Assembly: GCA_017560125.1 (NCBI GenBank)
Contig: JAFYOS010000005.1
Coordinates: 1 to 64,000 of the forward strand
Direction of reading: 5' to 3'
Length of the DNA: 64,000 bases
From: Bacteroidaceae bacterium
GTDB lineage: Bacteria > Bacteroidota > Bacteroidia > Bacteroidales > Bacteroidaceae
Below are positions 34,501-42,887 of the stretch, one piece after another; position 1 is the stretch's first letter; every line of letters starts with the position of its first letter. The notes beneath the pieces are model-generated. The model was not told the DNA's origin. It saw only the letters and a program-made list of their open reading frames with translations, and made no database searches. The translations under genes and the position numbers were made by a program.

Positions 34501-35930
34501 AAAGGATAGTAATCTGTTTGCCGGCACTTGTTTCCCTGATGCTTTTGGCGTCGTGCATGGGACCACAAAAGAGCAATGCCATAGGTGGCGAACTCACCGG
34601 CGTCGGTGGGGCTGCCATTAACGAACCTGCGCCTTACGGCATGGTGCTTGTGGAGCGTGGCTCTATAAAACTGGGCGATGAGGAACAGGATTCACTGTGG
34701 GGTACATCGTCATCGGTGAAGGATGTCTCGGTTGATGCCTTCTGGATGGACGAAACGGAGGTTACAAACTCCGAGTATCGCCAGTTCGTATATTGGGTGC
34801 GCGACTCAATCATCCGCGAGCGTCTTGCCGACCCCGCGTATGGTGGCGACGAAACATACAAGATCACCGAGGATAAGTTCGGCGAGCCCGTAACACCCCA
34901 TCTCAACTGGAGCAAGCCCATTCCCTGGCGCAAGCCCAACGAGGACGAGCTTCGTGCCATAGAGAGCGTCTATACCATTAACCCCGTTACAGGTGCCAAG
35001 ATGCTCGATGCGTCGCAGATGAACTACAAATACGAAATCTACGACTACACGCTGGCTGCACAGCGTCGCTACAACCTCGACCCCGCAAAGCGTAACCGCA
35101 ACACCGATATCCCGGTGAACGCCGACGAGGTGGTGATGATATCGAAGGATACCGCCTATGTCGATGACGAGGGCAGAATAGTTACACAGACCATCACACG
35201 TCCGTTGGCAAGCTACTACGATTTCCAGAGCACATACATCGTAAATATCTACCCCGATACCACATGCTGGGTAAACGACTTCCCCAATTCCAATAACGAG
35301 GTCTATCTGAACCTCTATTTCAGCCATCCCAACTACAACGACTACCCCGTGGTGGGTGTAAGCTGGGAGCAGGCCAACGCATTCTGTGCATGGCGCACCG
35401 ATTTTCTGCTGAAGGGCTTGGGTGGTCAGGCAAGATACATACAGCGCTACCGTCTGCCTTCAGAGGCCGAGTGGGAGTACGCGGCTCGTGGCAAACAGGG
35501 TGGCAAGTTCCCTTGGGAGGCCAAGGACACTAAGAGCGACAAGGGTTGCTACTATGCCAACTACAAACCCGGTGAGGGCGACTACACACAGGATGGCAAC
35601 CTCATCACCTCTAAGTGCGGTATATATTCGGCCAACAGCAACGGTCTCTACGACATGGCCGGCAACGTAGCCGAGTGGACATCGACCGTATATACCGAAG
35701 CGGGCGTATTGCAGATGGGCGATATCAACCCCGACCTTCAGTATCGCGCAGCCAAGGAGGATCCCTATGCGCTCAAGAAGAAAACTGTTCGTGGCGGTTC
35801 GTGGAAGGACCCCGTGAAGTTCATACAGGGCGCAACCCGCTCATACGAATATCAGAACGAGGCACGCTCGTACATCGGTTTCCGTTGCGTGCGCAGTTTT
35901 ACAGGAATAAGCAGAAATAACAGAAAATAG
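34497..35930 (+). CDS. gldK: Type IX secretion/gliding lipoprotein GldK (PorK)
   Basis: A 477-residue lipoprotein with lipobox LLASC (cysteine about 20). The body is an FGE/SUMF1-like domain: MVLVERGSIKLGDEE, FWMDETEVTNSEYRQFV, PVVGVSWEQANAFCAWR, RLPSEAEWEYAARGK, GLYDMAGNVAEWTS, and GGSWKD near the end. GldK forms the periplasmic ring under the outer membrane with GldN in type IX systems. A long insertion between the second and third blocks (about 95-275) is normal for GldK. Start ATGA overlaps the porP stop. Confidence 0.94.
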   Translation: MKRIVICLPALVSLMLLASCMGPQKSNAIGGELTGVGGAAINEPAPYGMVLVERGSIKLGDEEQDSLWGTSSSVKDVSVDAFWMDETEVTNSEYRQFVYWVRDSIIRERLADPAYGGDETYKITEDKFGEPVTPHLNWSKPIPWRKPNEDELRAIESVYTINPVTGAKMLDASQMNYKYEIYDYTLAAQRRYNLDPAKRNRNTDIPVNADEVVMISKDTAYVDDEGRIVTQTITRPLASYYDFQSTYIVNIYPDTTCWVNDFPNSNNEVYLNLYFSHPNYNDYPVVGVSWEQANAFCAWRTDFLLKGLGGQARYIQRYRLPSEAEWEYAARGKQGGKFPWEAKDTKSDKGCYYANYKPGEGDYTQDGNLITSKCGIYSANSNGLYDMAGNVAEWTSTVYTEAGVLQMGDINPDLQYRAAKEDPYALKKKTVRGGSWKDPVKFIQGATRSYEYQNEARSYIGFRCVRSFTGISRNNRK

Positions 35931-35957
35931 GAATAGTAACCTTATATAACAAGAATC

Positions 35958-36659
35958 ATGGGTAAGACAAAAAATACAATAAGACGCATACAGTCGTTCA
36001 TGGACTCCCCCAAAGGAAGAACCTTTACAAACTACATCTACAGTTGGGGTGCTGCAATCGTTATTTTGGGTACACTGTTCAAGCTGACACACATTGCCGG
36101 CGCCAACATCATGCTGTTCGTGGGTATGGGTGCCGAGGTAATAGTATTCTTCTTCTCGGCCTTCGAACGTCCCTACGACCTTGCCGAAGAGGATAGAAAA
36201 GAGGAGCGTGCCGAGCGTCGCGGAGTGGCCGAGGGCGGTACAATCGTCATTGCAGGTGCTCCTGCCACAGCCGGTGCTACAGGTGTGGCAGCTTCGGGCG
36301 ATGGAAACATCATCGGCTCCATTGCCAATTCTGCTACACCCGAGCTCATTCCGCAGATGGGCGAGGTTACTCAGGAGTATATAGAGAAAGTGCGCTCGTT
36401 GAACGAGGCTATCAAGCAGATTTCCGACCAGACCGAGTCGCTCAGCCGCAACATGGAAGAGATGGAAACCCTCGCACGCAACCTGACAGCCGTAAACGCT
36501 ATGTACGAGATACAGTTGCGTGGCGCAAGCAGCCAGCTCAACAACCTCGACTCGGTGAACGACCAGACACAGAAGATGGCTCGCCAGATAGAGGAGCTCA
36601 ACGTCGTTTACAGCCGCATGCTGGAGGCTATGACAGCCAATATGAACAAACCTCAGTAA
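35958..36659 (+). CDS. gldL: Type IX secretion/gliding motor protein GldL (PorL)
   Basis: A 233-residue inner-membrane protein. Two transmembrane helices (about 27-45 and 52-74) follow a cytoplasmic start, MGKTKNTIRRIQSFMDSPKG. The second helix carries the conserved glutamate (GAEVIVFFFSAFE) thought to move protons in the GldLM motor. The C-terminal part is a coiled coil (about 135-225) in the cytoplasm. Between gldK (27 bases) and gldM (22 bases). Confidence 0.93.
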   Translation: MGKTKNTIRRIQSFMDSPKGRTFTNYIYSWGAAIVILGTLFKLTHIAGANIMLFVGMGAEVIVFFFSAFERPYDLAEEDRKEERAERRGVAEGGTIVIAGAPATAGATGVAASGDGNIIGSIANSATPELIPQMGEVTQEYIEKVRSLNEAIKQISDQTESLSRNMEEMETLARNLTAVNAMYEIQLRGASSQLNNLDSVNDQTQKMARQIEELNVVYSRMLEAMTANMNKPQ

Positions 36660-36681
36660 CCACACACCTATCTCGAAGAGC

Positions 36682-38259
36682 ATGAAAATAAAAAAGAATA
36701 AAGTATCTCCGCGTCAGAAGATGATTAACCTCATGTACGTTCTTCTGATGGCGATGCTGGCTCTGAATGTTTCGTCGGACGTGCTCAACGGCTTCACCCT
36801 TGTGGATGAGAGCCTTACAAAGAGTACGGAGAACTCCACCGAGCAGAATCAGGCGCTCTATCGCGACTTTGCCGCATTCATGGAGCAGAACCCCGAGAAG
36901 GTGCAGGAGTGGTTCAACCGCGCACAGACCGTAAAGCAGATGTCCGATTCGCTGTACGATTTTGCCGATTTCCTGAAAGAGCAGATAGCCAAGAAGGCCG
37001 ACGGCCCCGATGGCGATTACAGGAACCTTGAGAACCGCGAGGACCTTGAGGCCTCTACATACATCATGCTGGGTGCCGGACGCGAGTATGGTGCCAAGCT
37101 CTACGATGCCATCAACAGCTATCGCGATCGCATACTCACAATGATAAGCGACACCATTCAGCGACAGGTGGTAACCGACCTCTTCAATACCGAGGTGCCC
37201 AAGCGCGACATAAGCATGCTTCGCAACTGGCAGGAGTACAATTTCGAAAATATGCCGGCCATCGCTGCCATCACCCTGCTCACCAAATTACAGAACGACA
37301 TACGTTACACCGAGGGCGAGGTGCTGCATACCCTGTCGAAGAATATCGACGAGGGCGATGTCAGAGTGAACAAGATAAGCGCATTGGTTATCCCCAATTC
37401 CAAGAATATTGTACGTGGCAGCGATTTCAGCGCCCAGATTATTTTGGCTGCAGTCGATTCCACACAGCGTCCCGAGATTTTCATCGACAACAAGAAGCTC
37501 GAGACCGAGAACGGCGAATATTCCATCACATGTAACCGCACGGGCGACTACACCCTCAGCGGATATATGATGGTGAATGACGGTGCAGGTGCATCGGAGC
37601 GCTACAATTTCTCGCAGAAATATACCGTGGTCGATCCCACTGCCACCGTCAGTGCGTCGCTCATGAATGTCCTCTATGCAGGTTTCGAGAACCCTGTGAG
37701 CATTTCGGTGCCCGGTGTTCCCGGCAAGAATATCTCGGCAAGTGTAGCCAACGGCAACGGCTCGCTCAAGTCCGACGGTAAGGGCGGTTTCATCGCTGTT
37801 CCCAAGCAGATAGGCAAGAATATGGAGATTGAGGTTACTGCCAACCACGAGGGCGGTCGCCGTCAGAGCATGGGCAAATATACATTCCGCGTGAAGCAGT
37901 TGCCCGACCCCTCGCCCTTCATCGAGTACAAGGACAATGATGGTCACACACAGCGCTATCGCGGTGGAACAGCCTTCGCTAAGCGCGACCTTATGTCAAC
38001 GAACGGCATCGTTGCGGCTATCGACGACGGCTTGCTCAATATCGGCTTCAAAGTGCTTTCGTTCGAAACGGTATTCTACGATAACATGGGAAATGCTATC
38101 CCTGTCATCTCCGATGGTGCCAATTTCTCGGCACGACAGAAAGATATGTTCCGTCGCCTCTCTACAGGCAAGCGCTTCTACATATCACACGTGAAAGCCA
38201 TCGGCCCCGACGGCGTGGAGCGAGTATTACCCACCTCAATGGAGGTTATTCTTAAATAA
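36682..38259 (+). CDS. gldM: Type IX secretion/gliding motor protein GldM (PorM)
   Basis: A 525-residue protein with one N-terminal transmembrane helix (about 12-35, MINLMYVLLMAMLALNVS) that pairs with GldL. A large periplasmic part made of a helical D1 domain and Ig-like beta domains D2-D4 follows, the last ending near VERVLPTSMEVILK. It transmits motor rotation to the GldK/GldN ring. Length is normal for the family. In the porP-gldKLMN operon. Confidence 0.94.
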   Translation: MKIKKNKVSPRQKMINLMYVLLMAMLALNVSSDVLNGFTLVDESLTKSTENSTEQNQALYRDFAAFMEQNPEKVQEWFNRAQTVKQMSDSLYDFADFLKEQIAKKADGPDGDYRNLENREDLEASTYIMLGAGREYGAKLYDAINSYRDRILTMISDTIQRQVVTDLFNTEVPKRDISMLRNWQEYNFENMPAIAAITLLTKLQNDIRYTEGEVLHTLSKNIDEGDVRVNKISALVIPNSKNIVRGSDFSAQIILAAVDSTQRPEIFIDNKKLETENGEYSITCNRTGDYTLSGYMMVNDGAGASERYNFSQKYTVVDPTATVSASLMNVLYAGFENPVSISVPGVPGKNISASVANGNGSLKSDGKGGFIAVPKQIGKNMEIEVTANHEGGRRQSMGKYTFRVKQLPDPSPFIEYKDNDGHTQRYRGGTAFAKRDLMSTNGIVAAIDDGLLNIGFKVLSFETVFYDNMGNAIPVISDGANFSARQKDMFRRLSTGKRFYISHVKAIGPDGVERVLPTSMEVILK

Positions 38260-38277
38260 AGCAAAAACATAAACGCC

Positions 38278-39333
38278 ATGAAATATATCAGCAAGATTCT
38301 TTTGATAATATGTGTATCCCTTATGGGACAACATGTTGCGGCACAGCCTCCCAAACGCAAGAAAGAGGCCGATGCCAAGCAGGCGACAACAGTGAATGTG
38401 CCCATGAGCGAACGTGCCAAGGCGCAATATCCGGTGATGGCTACCCCCACCGAGGTGGTGTGGAAGCGCGATGTCTATCGCACGCTCGACCTTACGAAAG
38501 AGAAGAACGCATCGCTCTACTATCCCGTGGAACCGCAAGGCGACAACATGAATCTGTTTACATATCTCTTCAAGCTCGTTGTGAACAACGACATCCCCGC
38601 ATACTCGTACAACTTCGACGGTAACGAGTCGTTTGCGCCCGAAAACAAGGTGAACCCCAAGGATTTGCTCGACGACTTCGGTATATACTACGAAGAGAAA
38701 AACGGGGTGATAGATGTGGCGCAAAGCGACATCCCCAGCGCTCAGGTGCTCAGCTATTTCATCAAGGAGAGCTACTACTTCGACCAGCGCACAGCAACCT
38801 ACAACCAGCGCGTAACGGCCATTTGCCCTGTATATCACAAACCGGGCGAGTTCACAGCCGAAATAACCAAATACCCCATGTTCTGGCTGAATTTCGATGA
38901 GATTGCCCCCGTGCTCACCCGTCAGAAGGTTATGTCGAGCAGCTACAACAACGTGTCGTCAATGACCTTGAGTGACTATTTCATGAAGCACAATTACGAG
39001 GGCGACATATACAAGACCGTCAATCTGCGTAACCTGTCGCTCAACCAGTATTGCAAGAGCGATTCGGCCGTTAAGAAGGAGCAGAAGAACATCGAGAAGC
39101 AGTTGGCCGATTTCCGCGGCAATCTGTGGAAGGTGCCTGCCGAGGCTCCCGCCGACAGCGTTAAGGCGGCGTCGGATAGTGTGAAGGATGCCAAATCCGA
39201 GGCGGTAAAGGAGGAGCAGAAAGAGGAAAAGAAGGTGCAGCGCACAACCAAGAAGAAAACCGAGGCCAAAGCAAGCAGCAAGAGCAGCGGTGGCGGTGCG
39301 CCCCGAGTGTCGGTAAGACGTACCAGACGATAA
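38278..39333 (+). CDS. gldN: Type IX secretion/gliding protein GldN (PorN) with basic C-terminal tail
   Basis: A 351-residue periplasmic protein. Signal peptide about 1-24 (ending AAQ). The GldN core has VVWKRDVYRTLDLTKEKNAS, YPVEPQGDNMNLFTYLFKL and FWLNFDEIAPVLTRQK. The last 65 residues are unusual: an Ala/Ser/Lys-rich stretch (AASDSVKDAKSEAVKEEQKE) and a strongly basic end (VSVRRTRR). Similar low-complexity tails occur in some GldN proteins but the length here is notable. Ring partner of GldK. A strong terminator follows. Confidence 0.92.
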   Translation: MKYISKILLIICVSLMGQHVAAQPPKRKKEADAKQATTVNVPMSERAKAQYPVMATPTEVVWKRDVYRTLDLTKEKNASLYYPVEPQGDNMNLFTYLFKLVVNNDIPAYSYNFDGNESFAPENKVNPKDLLDDFGIYYEEKNGVIDVAQSDIPSAQVLSYFIKESYYFDQRTATYNQRVTAICPVYHKPGEFTAEITKYPMFWLNFDEIAPVLTRQKVMSSSYNNVSSMTLSDYFMKHNYEGDIYKTVNLRNLSLNQYCKSDSAVKKEQKNIEKQLADFRGNLWKVPAEAPADSVKAASDSVKDAKSEAVKEEQKEEKKVQRTTKKKTEAKASSKSSGGGAPRVSVRRTRR

Positions 39334-39344
39334 ATATAAGCGAC

Positions 39345-39395
39345 AAAGATAGCAGGTATGCCAACAAATTGCGTTGGCATACCTGCTATCTTTAT
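39345..39395. terminator. Terminator after gldN
   Basis: A 21-bp perfect stem (39345-39365 with 39373-39393), arm AAAGATAGCAGGTATGCCAA, with a seven-base loop. The right arm ends in TTT. One of the strongest hairpins in the window. Confidence 0.93.
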
Positions 39396-39417
39396 TGGAA
39401 CTTTTTTAGGTAAAACG

Positions 39418-39449
39418 TTGTTGTTTTTATGGAAAAAGAATATTTTTGC
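39418..39449 (+). promoter_or_regulatory. Promoter of the outer-membrane barrel protein gene
   Basis: TTG (39418-39420) is followed by a 20-base spacer and TATTTTTGC (39441-39449). This is a near-consensus Bacteroidota primary promoter, 27 bases before the ATG. Confidence 0.72.
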
Positions 39450-39476
39450 GAAAAATTAACTCTAAAAACAAACACT

Positions 39477-40094
39477 ATGAAAAGATTTTTCGGTCTATTT
39501 TTTGTGATAAGCATGCTGTTTGCTATTCCGGCACAGGCGCAGTTTAAATTTGGTGTAAAGGCCGGTGTTAACCTCGCAGGTGCTCCCAGCGATATCGAGG
39601 ACATCAATGGTCTTGCAGCCGATGGTACAACAGGTTTCTTCGTTGGTCCCATGGCTAAATTCACTATTCCTCTTCTCGGACTCGGTATCGAGGCCGATGC
39701 GCTCTATTCACGCACTGGTGCTGAGATTGCAGGCGAGAAAATAAACAAGAACAGCATCGAGATTCCCGTTTATTTGCGTTACGATTTTGCTCTCCCCCTC
39801 ATTAGCAAGGTGGCAGTGCCCTTCTTGGCAGTAGGTCCTCAGTTCGGCTTCGCTTTCGGTTCTACAGACGAAATGACCGATTGGGGTAAGTACGAATACA
39901 AGAAGAGCAACATGAGCCTTAACCTTGGCGCGGGTGCCATCTTGTTGAGCAAGATTCAGTTGCACATTAACTATAACATCGCTCTTGGCAAGACAAGCGA
40001 GCTTTCAGGCATCAGCGGTGCTTGGGAGGGAGCAACAAAGGCTATGGATTCCAAGACAAATACATGGCAGATTTCTGCTGCTTATCTTTTCTAA
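39477..40094 (+). CDS. Porin-family outer-membrane beta-barrel protein
   Basis: A 205-residue protein with signal peptide MKRFFGLFFVISMLFAIPAQAQ. About eight beta strands follow (FKFGVKAGVNLAGAPSD, FVGPMAKFTIPLLGLGIEAD, YLRYDFALPLI, and so on), ending in the aromatic AYLF that suits outer-membrane insertion. It is of the OmpW/PorT-like outer_membrane beta-barrel class common in Bacteroidales. ATG 39477 is chosen since a start at 39429 would precede the promoter -7 element. It is a single-gene unit between two terminators. Preferred codons suggest good expression. Confidence 0.87.
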   Translation: MKRFFGLFFVISMLFAIPAQAQFKFGVKAGVNLAGAPSDIEDINGLAADGTTGFFVGPMAKFTIPLLGLGIEADALYSRTGAEIAGEKINKNSIEIPVYLRYDFALPLISKVAVPFLAVGPQFGFAFGSTDEMTDWGKYEYKKSNMSLNLGAGAILLSKIQLHINYNIALGKTSELSGISGAWEGATKAMDSKTNTWQISAAYLF

Positions 40095-40110
40095 GATAAC
40101 GCCATACGAT

Positions 40111-40147
40111 AAAAAAGCTGCACAGGAAAACCTGTGCAGCTTTTTTT
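40111..40147. terminator. Bidirectional terminator between barrel protein and GH51 genes
   Basis: Arms AGCTGCACAGG (40116-40126) and CCTGTGCAGCT (40131-40141) have an AAAA loop, A-run before and T-run after, between convergent genes. Confidence 0.94.
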
Positions 40148-40170
40148 ATTGTGCCATGTGAGCGGCTCTA

Positions 40171-42615
40171 CTATTTGCTGTTGAATACAAATACTGTGTA
40201 TGAGTATGCGGGTATGTCGTATGTCGCTCCGTTGGCAAGAGTGATATTCTCTTCTACGGGTGATATCTTTGTGGGTTCTTCGGGGCTGTTGGCCTCCTTC
40301 AGGCTGCCCGACAATGTGATGGTGCGTACGGTGCCGCTCTTTTCGAAGCCTTTTATGTCGAATGTGCCGGCGATGGCCTTGTTACCGATGTTCGCTACGT
40401 GCAGAACCATCTTTTTGCCATCTTCGCTGCGTGTGGCTGTCACGTCGAGCTTTGTGCTGCCATCCACCTCCGAGCTTACCAATAGTGGCAAGTGGTTGTT
40501 CGATGCCATCTGCTGTGCATAGTAAGGAGGCATTCCCCATACCTGCGACTGTGTGAAGAACACCTGTCCCTGATCCCAGCCGTTGTCGTTCTGCTTGTAG
40601 GGCTGCAATGCGTTGGCTGCACACGATGTGAGCACGAAATCGCCCATGCGGCGTACTGCGTTCTGCAATGTAACGTGGCCGAGCACGCGCTGTACGTTGT
40701 GTGTATTTCCGTTCTCTTCGAAAATGGCACATTTCATCGTGGTATTGGGATTCCATGTGTGGAACAACTCCTTCATTCTGCGCAGTTGCTTCTCTACATT
40801 TTCTCCAGTGGTCAGGTTGTCGGCCCAGGGGTGGTAATCCCAGTAATCGGCCTTGCCGTCCAATGCCTTGAATACCATTTCGCAGTTAGGCGACTCGGGA
40901 CGCCACCATGCGGTATTTACCAGTTTCACCGACGGGTCTTTGCTCTTAATTGCGTCGTAAAGGAGGTTGAAGCGCTCTATGTAGTGCTTGTAGCCCTCGG
41001 TGTCGTCGCCATAAATCACCTCCTCGTTTCCTATTCCGATGTACTTTATTCCATAGGGCTCGGGGTGGCCGTTTTGTGCACGTATCTTACCCCATTTGGT
41101 CTTGGTCGAGCCGTTAAGGTACTCAATCATGTCGGCCATATCCTCGGGTGTCTCCTCTATATTGATGGCAAACGAAGCGGTGAAACCGGCTGCCTCGCAG
41201 AATTTCACGAAATCCTCTATTCCAAAGCCGTTGGTAGAGTATTTATACCAGTGACCGGTATAGGGTTGGCGCTTGTCGGGGTCGCCAATCATCTTCTTGA
41301 AGCGGTATTCGGGTGCGTTTACCATGGTTCCGCCGTAGCGCAGGAAGGTGAGGCCCTGTTCTACCATGGCGTTACCAATGTCGCCACGATAGGGCAGCCC
41401 TTTGAATTGCTCTTCGGCGGTGGTCATCAGTGTCACCTGGTCTATTTTCACTGTTCCGGGACGGTTGATGTATATGGCAAGGCGTGCCTTCTTGTCGTCG
41501 GCATTCGAGGTCAGTGTGAAGGTGTGGCGCTTCCAGTTCTTAGATATGTCTTTTATCTCCTGGCGGGCATATTCGGTCTTGCCGTCGGCGCTTTCCAGCA
41601 CTACGGTTGCTCGACCGTTGTAGCCCAGGCCTTTCATGTACAGACGACCTTCGAATTTTTGTCCTTTACGCAGGGCTATTCCCCAGCGGTTCAGACTGGC
41701 GTTGGCTATACCTACCGCGCCGCTACCCGAAATAAATTGTATGGTCTGTGCATTGCTGCCGTTGTAGGCGTCGGTCTTGTCCAATGAGTATGCGTATTTC
41801 ACATCGCCCTTGATGGCTGCGTCCCATTGCATGCTTATCTGCTCGAGCATTCTCGATTCGAATGTGAGCATTTCGGCCTTTTCACCGTTGCTTATTCTCA
41901 GATTGCGGAATTTGGTGTCGCAGTTCCACACGCGTAGCGCTATGCTGCCTTCGTTCACTCCCGGTTCGCTGGGCGCGAATGTGCATACGCTCTTTCCGTT
42001 CAAAAGCACCTCGATGCCGGTGCTCACAAACTGCGCCTTCAGGTTGTTCCATTCTGTGGGGTTGCATGCTACGGGTATGTCGGCTATGTGACCCCAGTTG
42101 TTCTTGTGCTTGCCTATGGTTATTTTGCTGCCATCGCTTGCGAGGCTTATCTCGTAGCCATAGAAATTATCGGCTCCGTTGCGTGGGCGCGATACGCACA
42201 CCAACAGGCCGGCGTTGTAATTGCTGTTGCCTTTTTTCTCGAATTTTATATCGACATCGACCGCGCCGCTTGTTACATTCTGCTTGTAAACGAGCTTGGC
42301 GCCATAGTGTGCAGCCACCGACATCTCGTAGCCGTTTGCCTTCCATTCTCCTTCGTACAGATTGAAATGTTTGAAGTCGGGGCCGGGAGTGGGTTCCTCG
42401 AAGCTCTCGCCAAAAATTTTCTGGTCGTACAATCCTCCGTAAATCTCGTGATTTACATCCTCGATGCATGAGCCGTAAAGGTAGGGCGTTACCTTCTGCT
42501 CCACTTTGCCGGCATCTACCCTGATGGTTGCCTGCTGCCCATGTGCTACCGTAAACGGTGCAGCGAGCAATAGCGACGCCATCGTCGATAAAAATGCTTT
42601 TCTGTAGTGAGTCAT
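40171..42615 (-). CDS. Exported GH51 alpha-L-arabinofuranosidase
   Basis: An 814-residue glycoside hydrolase that would release arabinofuranose from arabinan or arabinoxylan. The signal peptide is about 1-26 (ending VAHG-Q). A substrate-site strand TPYLYGSCIEDVNHEIYGG opens the barrel. A LamG-like insert (about 75-235) and a CBM-like beta domain (about 250-385) precede the catalytic (beta/alpha)8 part. Likely acid/base is E531 in GIGNEEV and nucleophile E633 or E634 in AIFEENGN. A C-terminal beta domain ends the protein. Start MTHYRKAFLS is preferred as it gives the signal peptide. No SusCD pair is near, so it is an orphan glycan enzyme. Confidence 0.9.
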   Translation of the reverse strand: MTHYRKAFLSTMASLLLAAPFTVAHGQQATIRVDAGKVEQKVTPYLYGSCIEDVNHEIYGGLYDQKIFGESFEEPTPGPDFKHFNLYEGEWKANGYEMSVAAHYGAKLVYKQNVTSGAVDVDIKFEKKGNSNYNAGLLVCVSRPRNGADNFYGYEISLASDGSKITIGKHKNNWGHIADIPVACNPTEWNNLKAQFVSTGIEVLLNGKSVCTFAPSEPGVNEGSIALRVWNCDTKFRNLRISNGEKAEMLTFESRMLEQISMQWDAAIKGDVKYAYSLDKTDAYNGSNAQTIQFISGSGAVGIANASLNRWGIALRKGQKFEGRLYMKGLGYNGRATVVLESADGKTEYARQEIKDISKNWKRHTFTLTSNADDKKARLAIYINRPGTVKIDQVTLMTTAEEQFKGLPYRGDIGNAMVEQGLTFLRYGGTMVNAPEYRFKKMIGDPDKRQPYTGHWYKYSTNGFGIEDFVKFCEAAGFTASFAINIEETPEDMADMIEYLNGSTKTKWGKIRAQNGHPEPYGIKYIGIGNEEVIYGDDTEGYKHYIERFNLLYDAIKSKDPSVKLVNTAWWRPESPNCEMVFKALDGKADYWDYHPWADNLTTGENVEKQLRRMKELFHTWNPNTTMKCAIFEENGNTHNVQRVLGHVTLQNAVRRMGDFVLTSCAANALQPYKQNDNGWDQGQVFFTQSQVWGMPPYYAQQMASNNHLPLLVSSEVDGSTKLDVTATRSEDGKKMVLHVANIGNKAIAGTFDIKGFEKSGTVRTITLSGSLKEANSPEEPTKISPVEENITLANGATYDIPAYSYTVFVFNSK

Positions 42616-42658
42616 AGTTTGTCTGTTTTTATTATTGTGTATTAAATTATTCTGCATA

Positions 42659-42666
42659 CAAAAATA
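42659..42666 (-). promoter_or_regulatory. Promoter -7 element for the GH51 gene
   Basis: The minus strand reads TATTTTTG, an exact TAnnTTTG match, 44 bases before the GH51 ATG at 42615. Confidence 0.5.
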
Positions 42667-42887
42667 GTAATAAAAAATGTGACGATGCGCAGCCACACCG
42701 AAAAAGATAGCCGCTTTCAATCGCGATGACCATATTTTTTACTATCTTTGGGTAGCCGCAGAGATATCTCCAGCGATGGCTTTGAAAAATTATTGAAGCG
42801 AGCTTCATATTTCTCGCCCGTTTGTGTATATCTTTGTTGCGAATAGTTGTGTATAGCCGTGTGTAACGGCACTATAAGCTTTTTACA

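Noticed and set aside
40492..41787. 431-codon open frame on the plus strand opposite the GH51 gene
   Set aside because: It mirrors the codon pattern of the real gene on the other strand, has no promoter and no recognisable domain.
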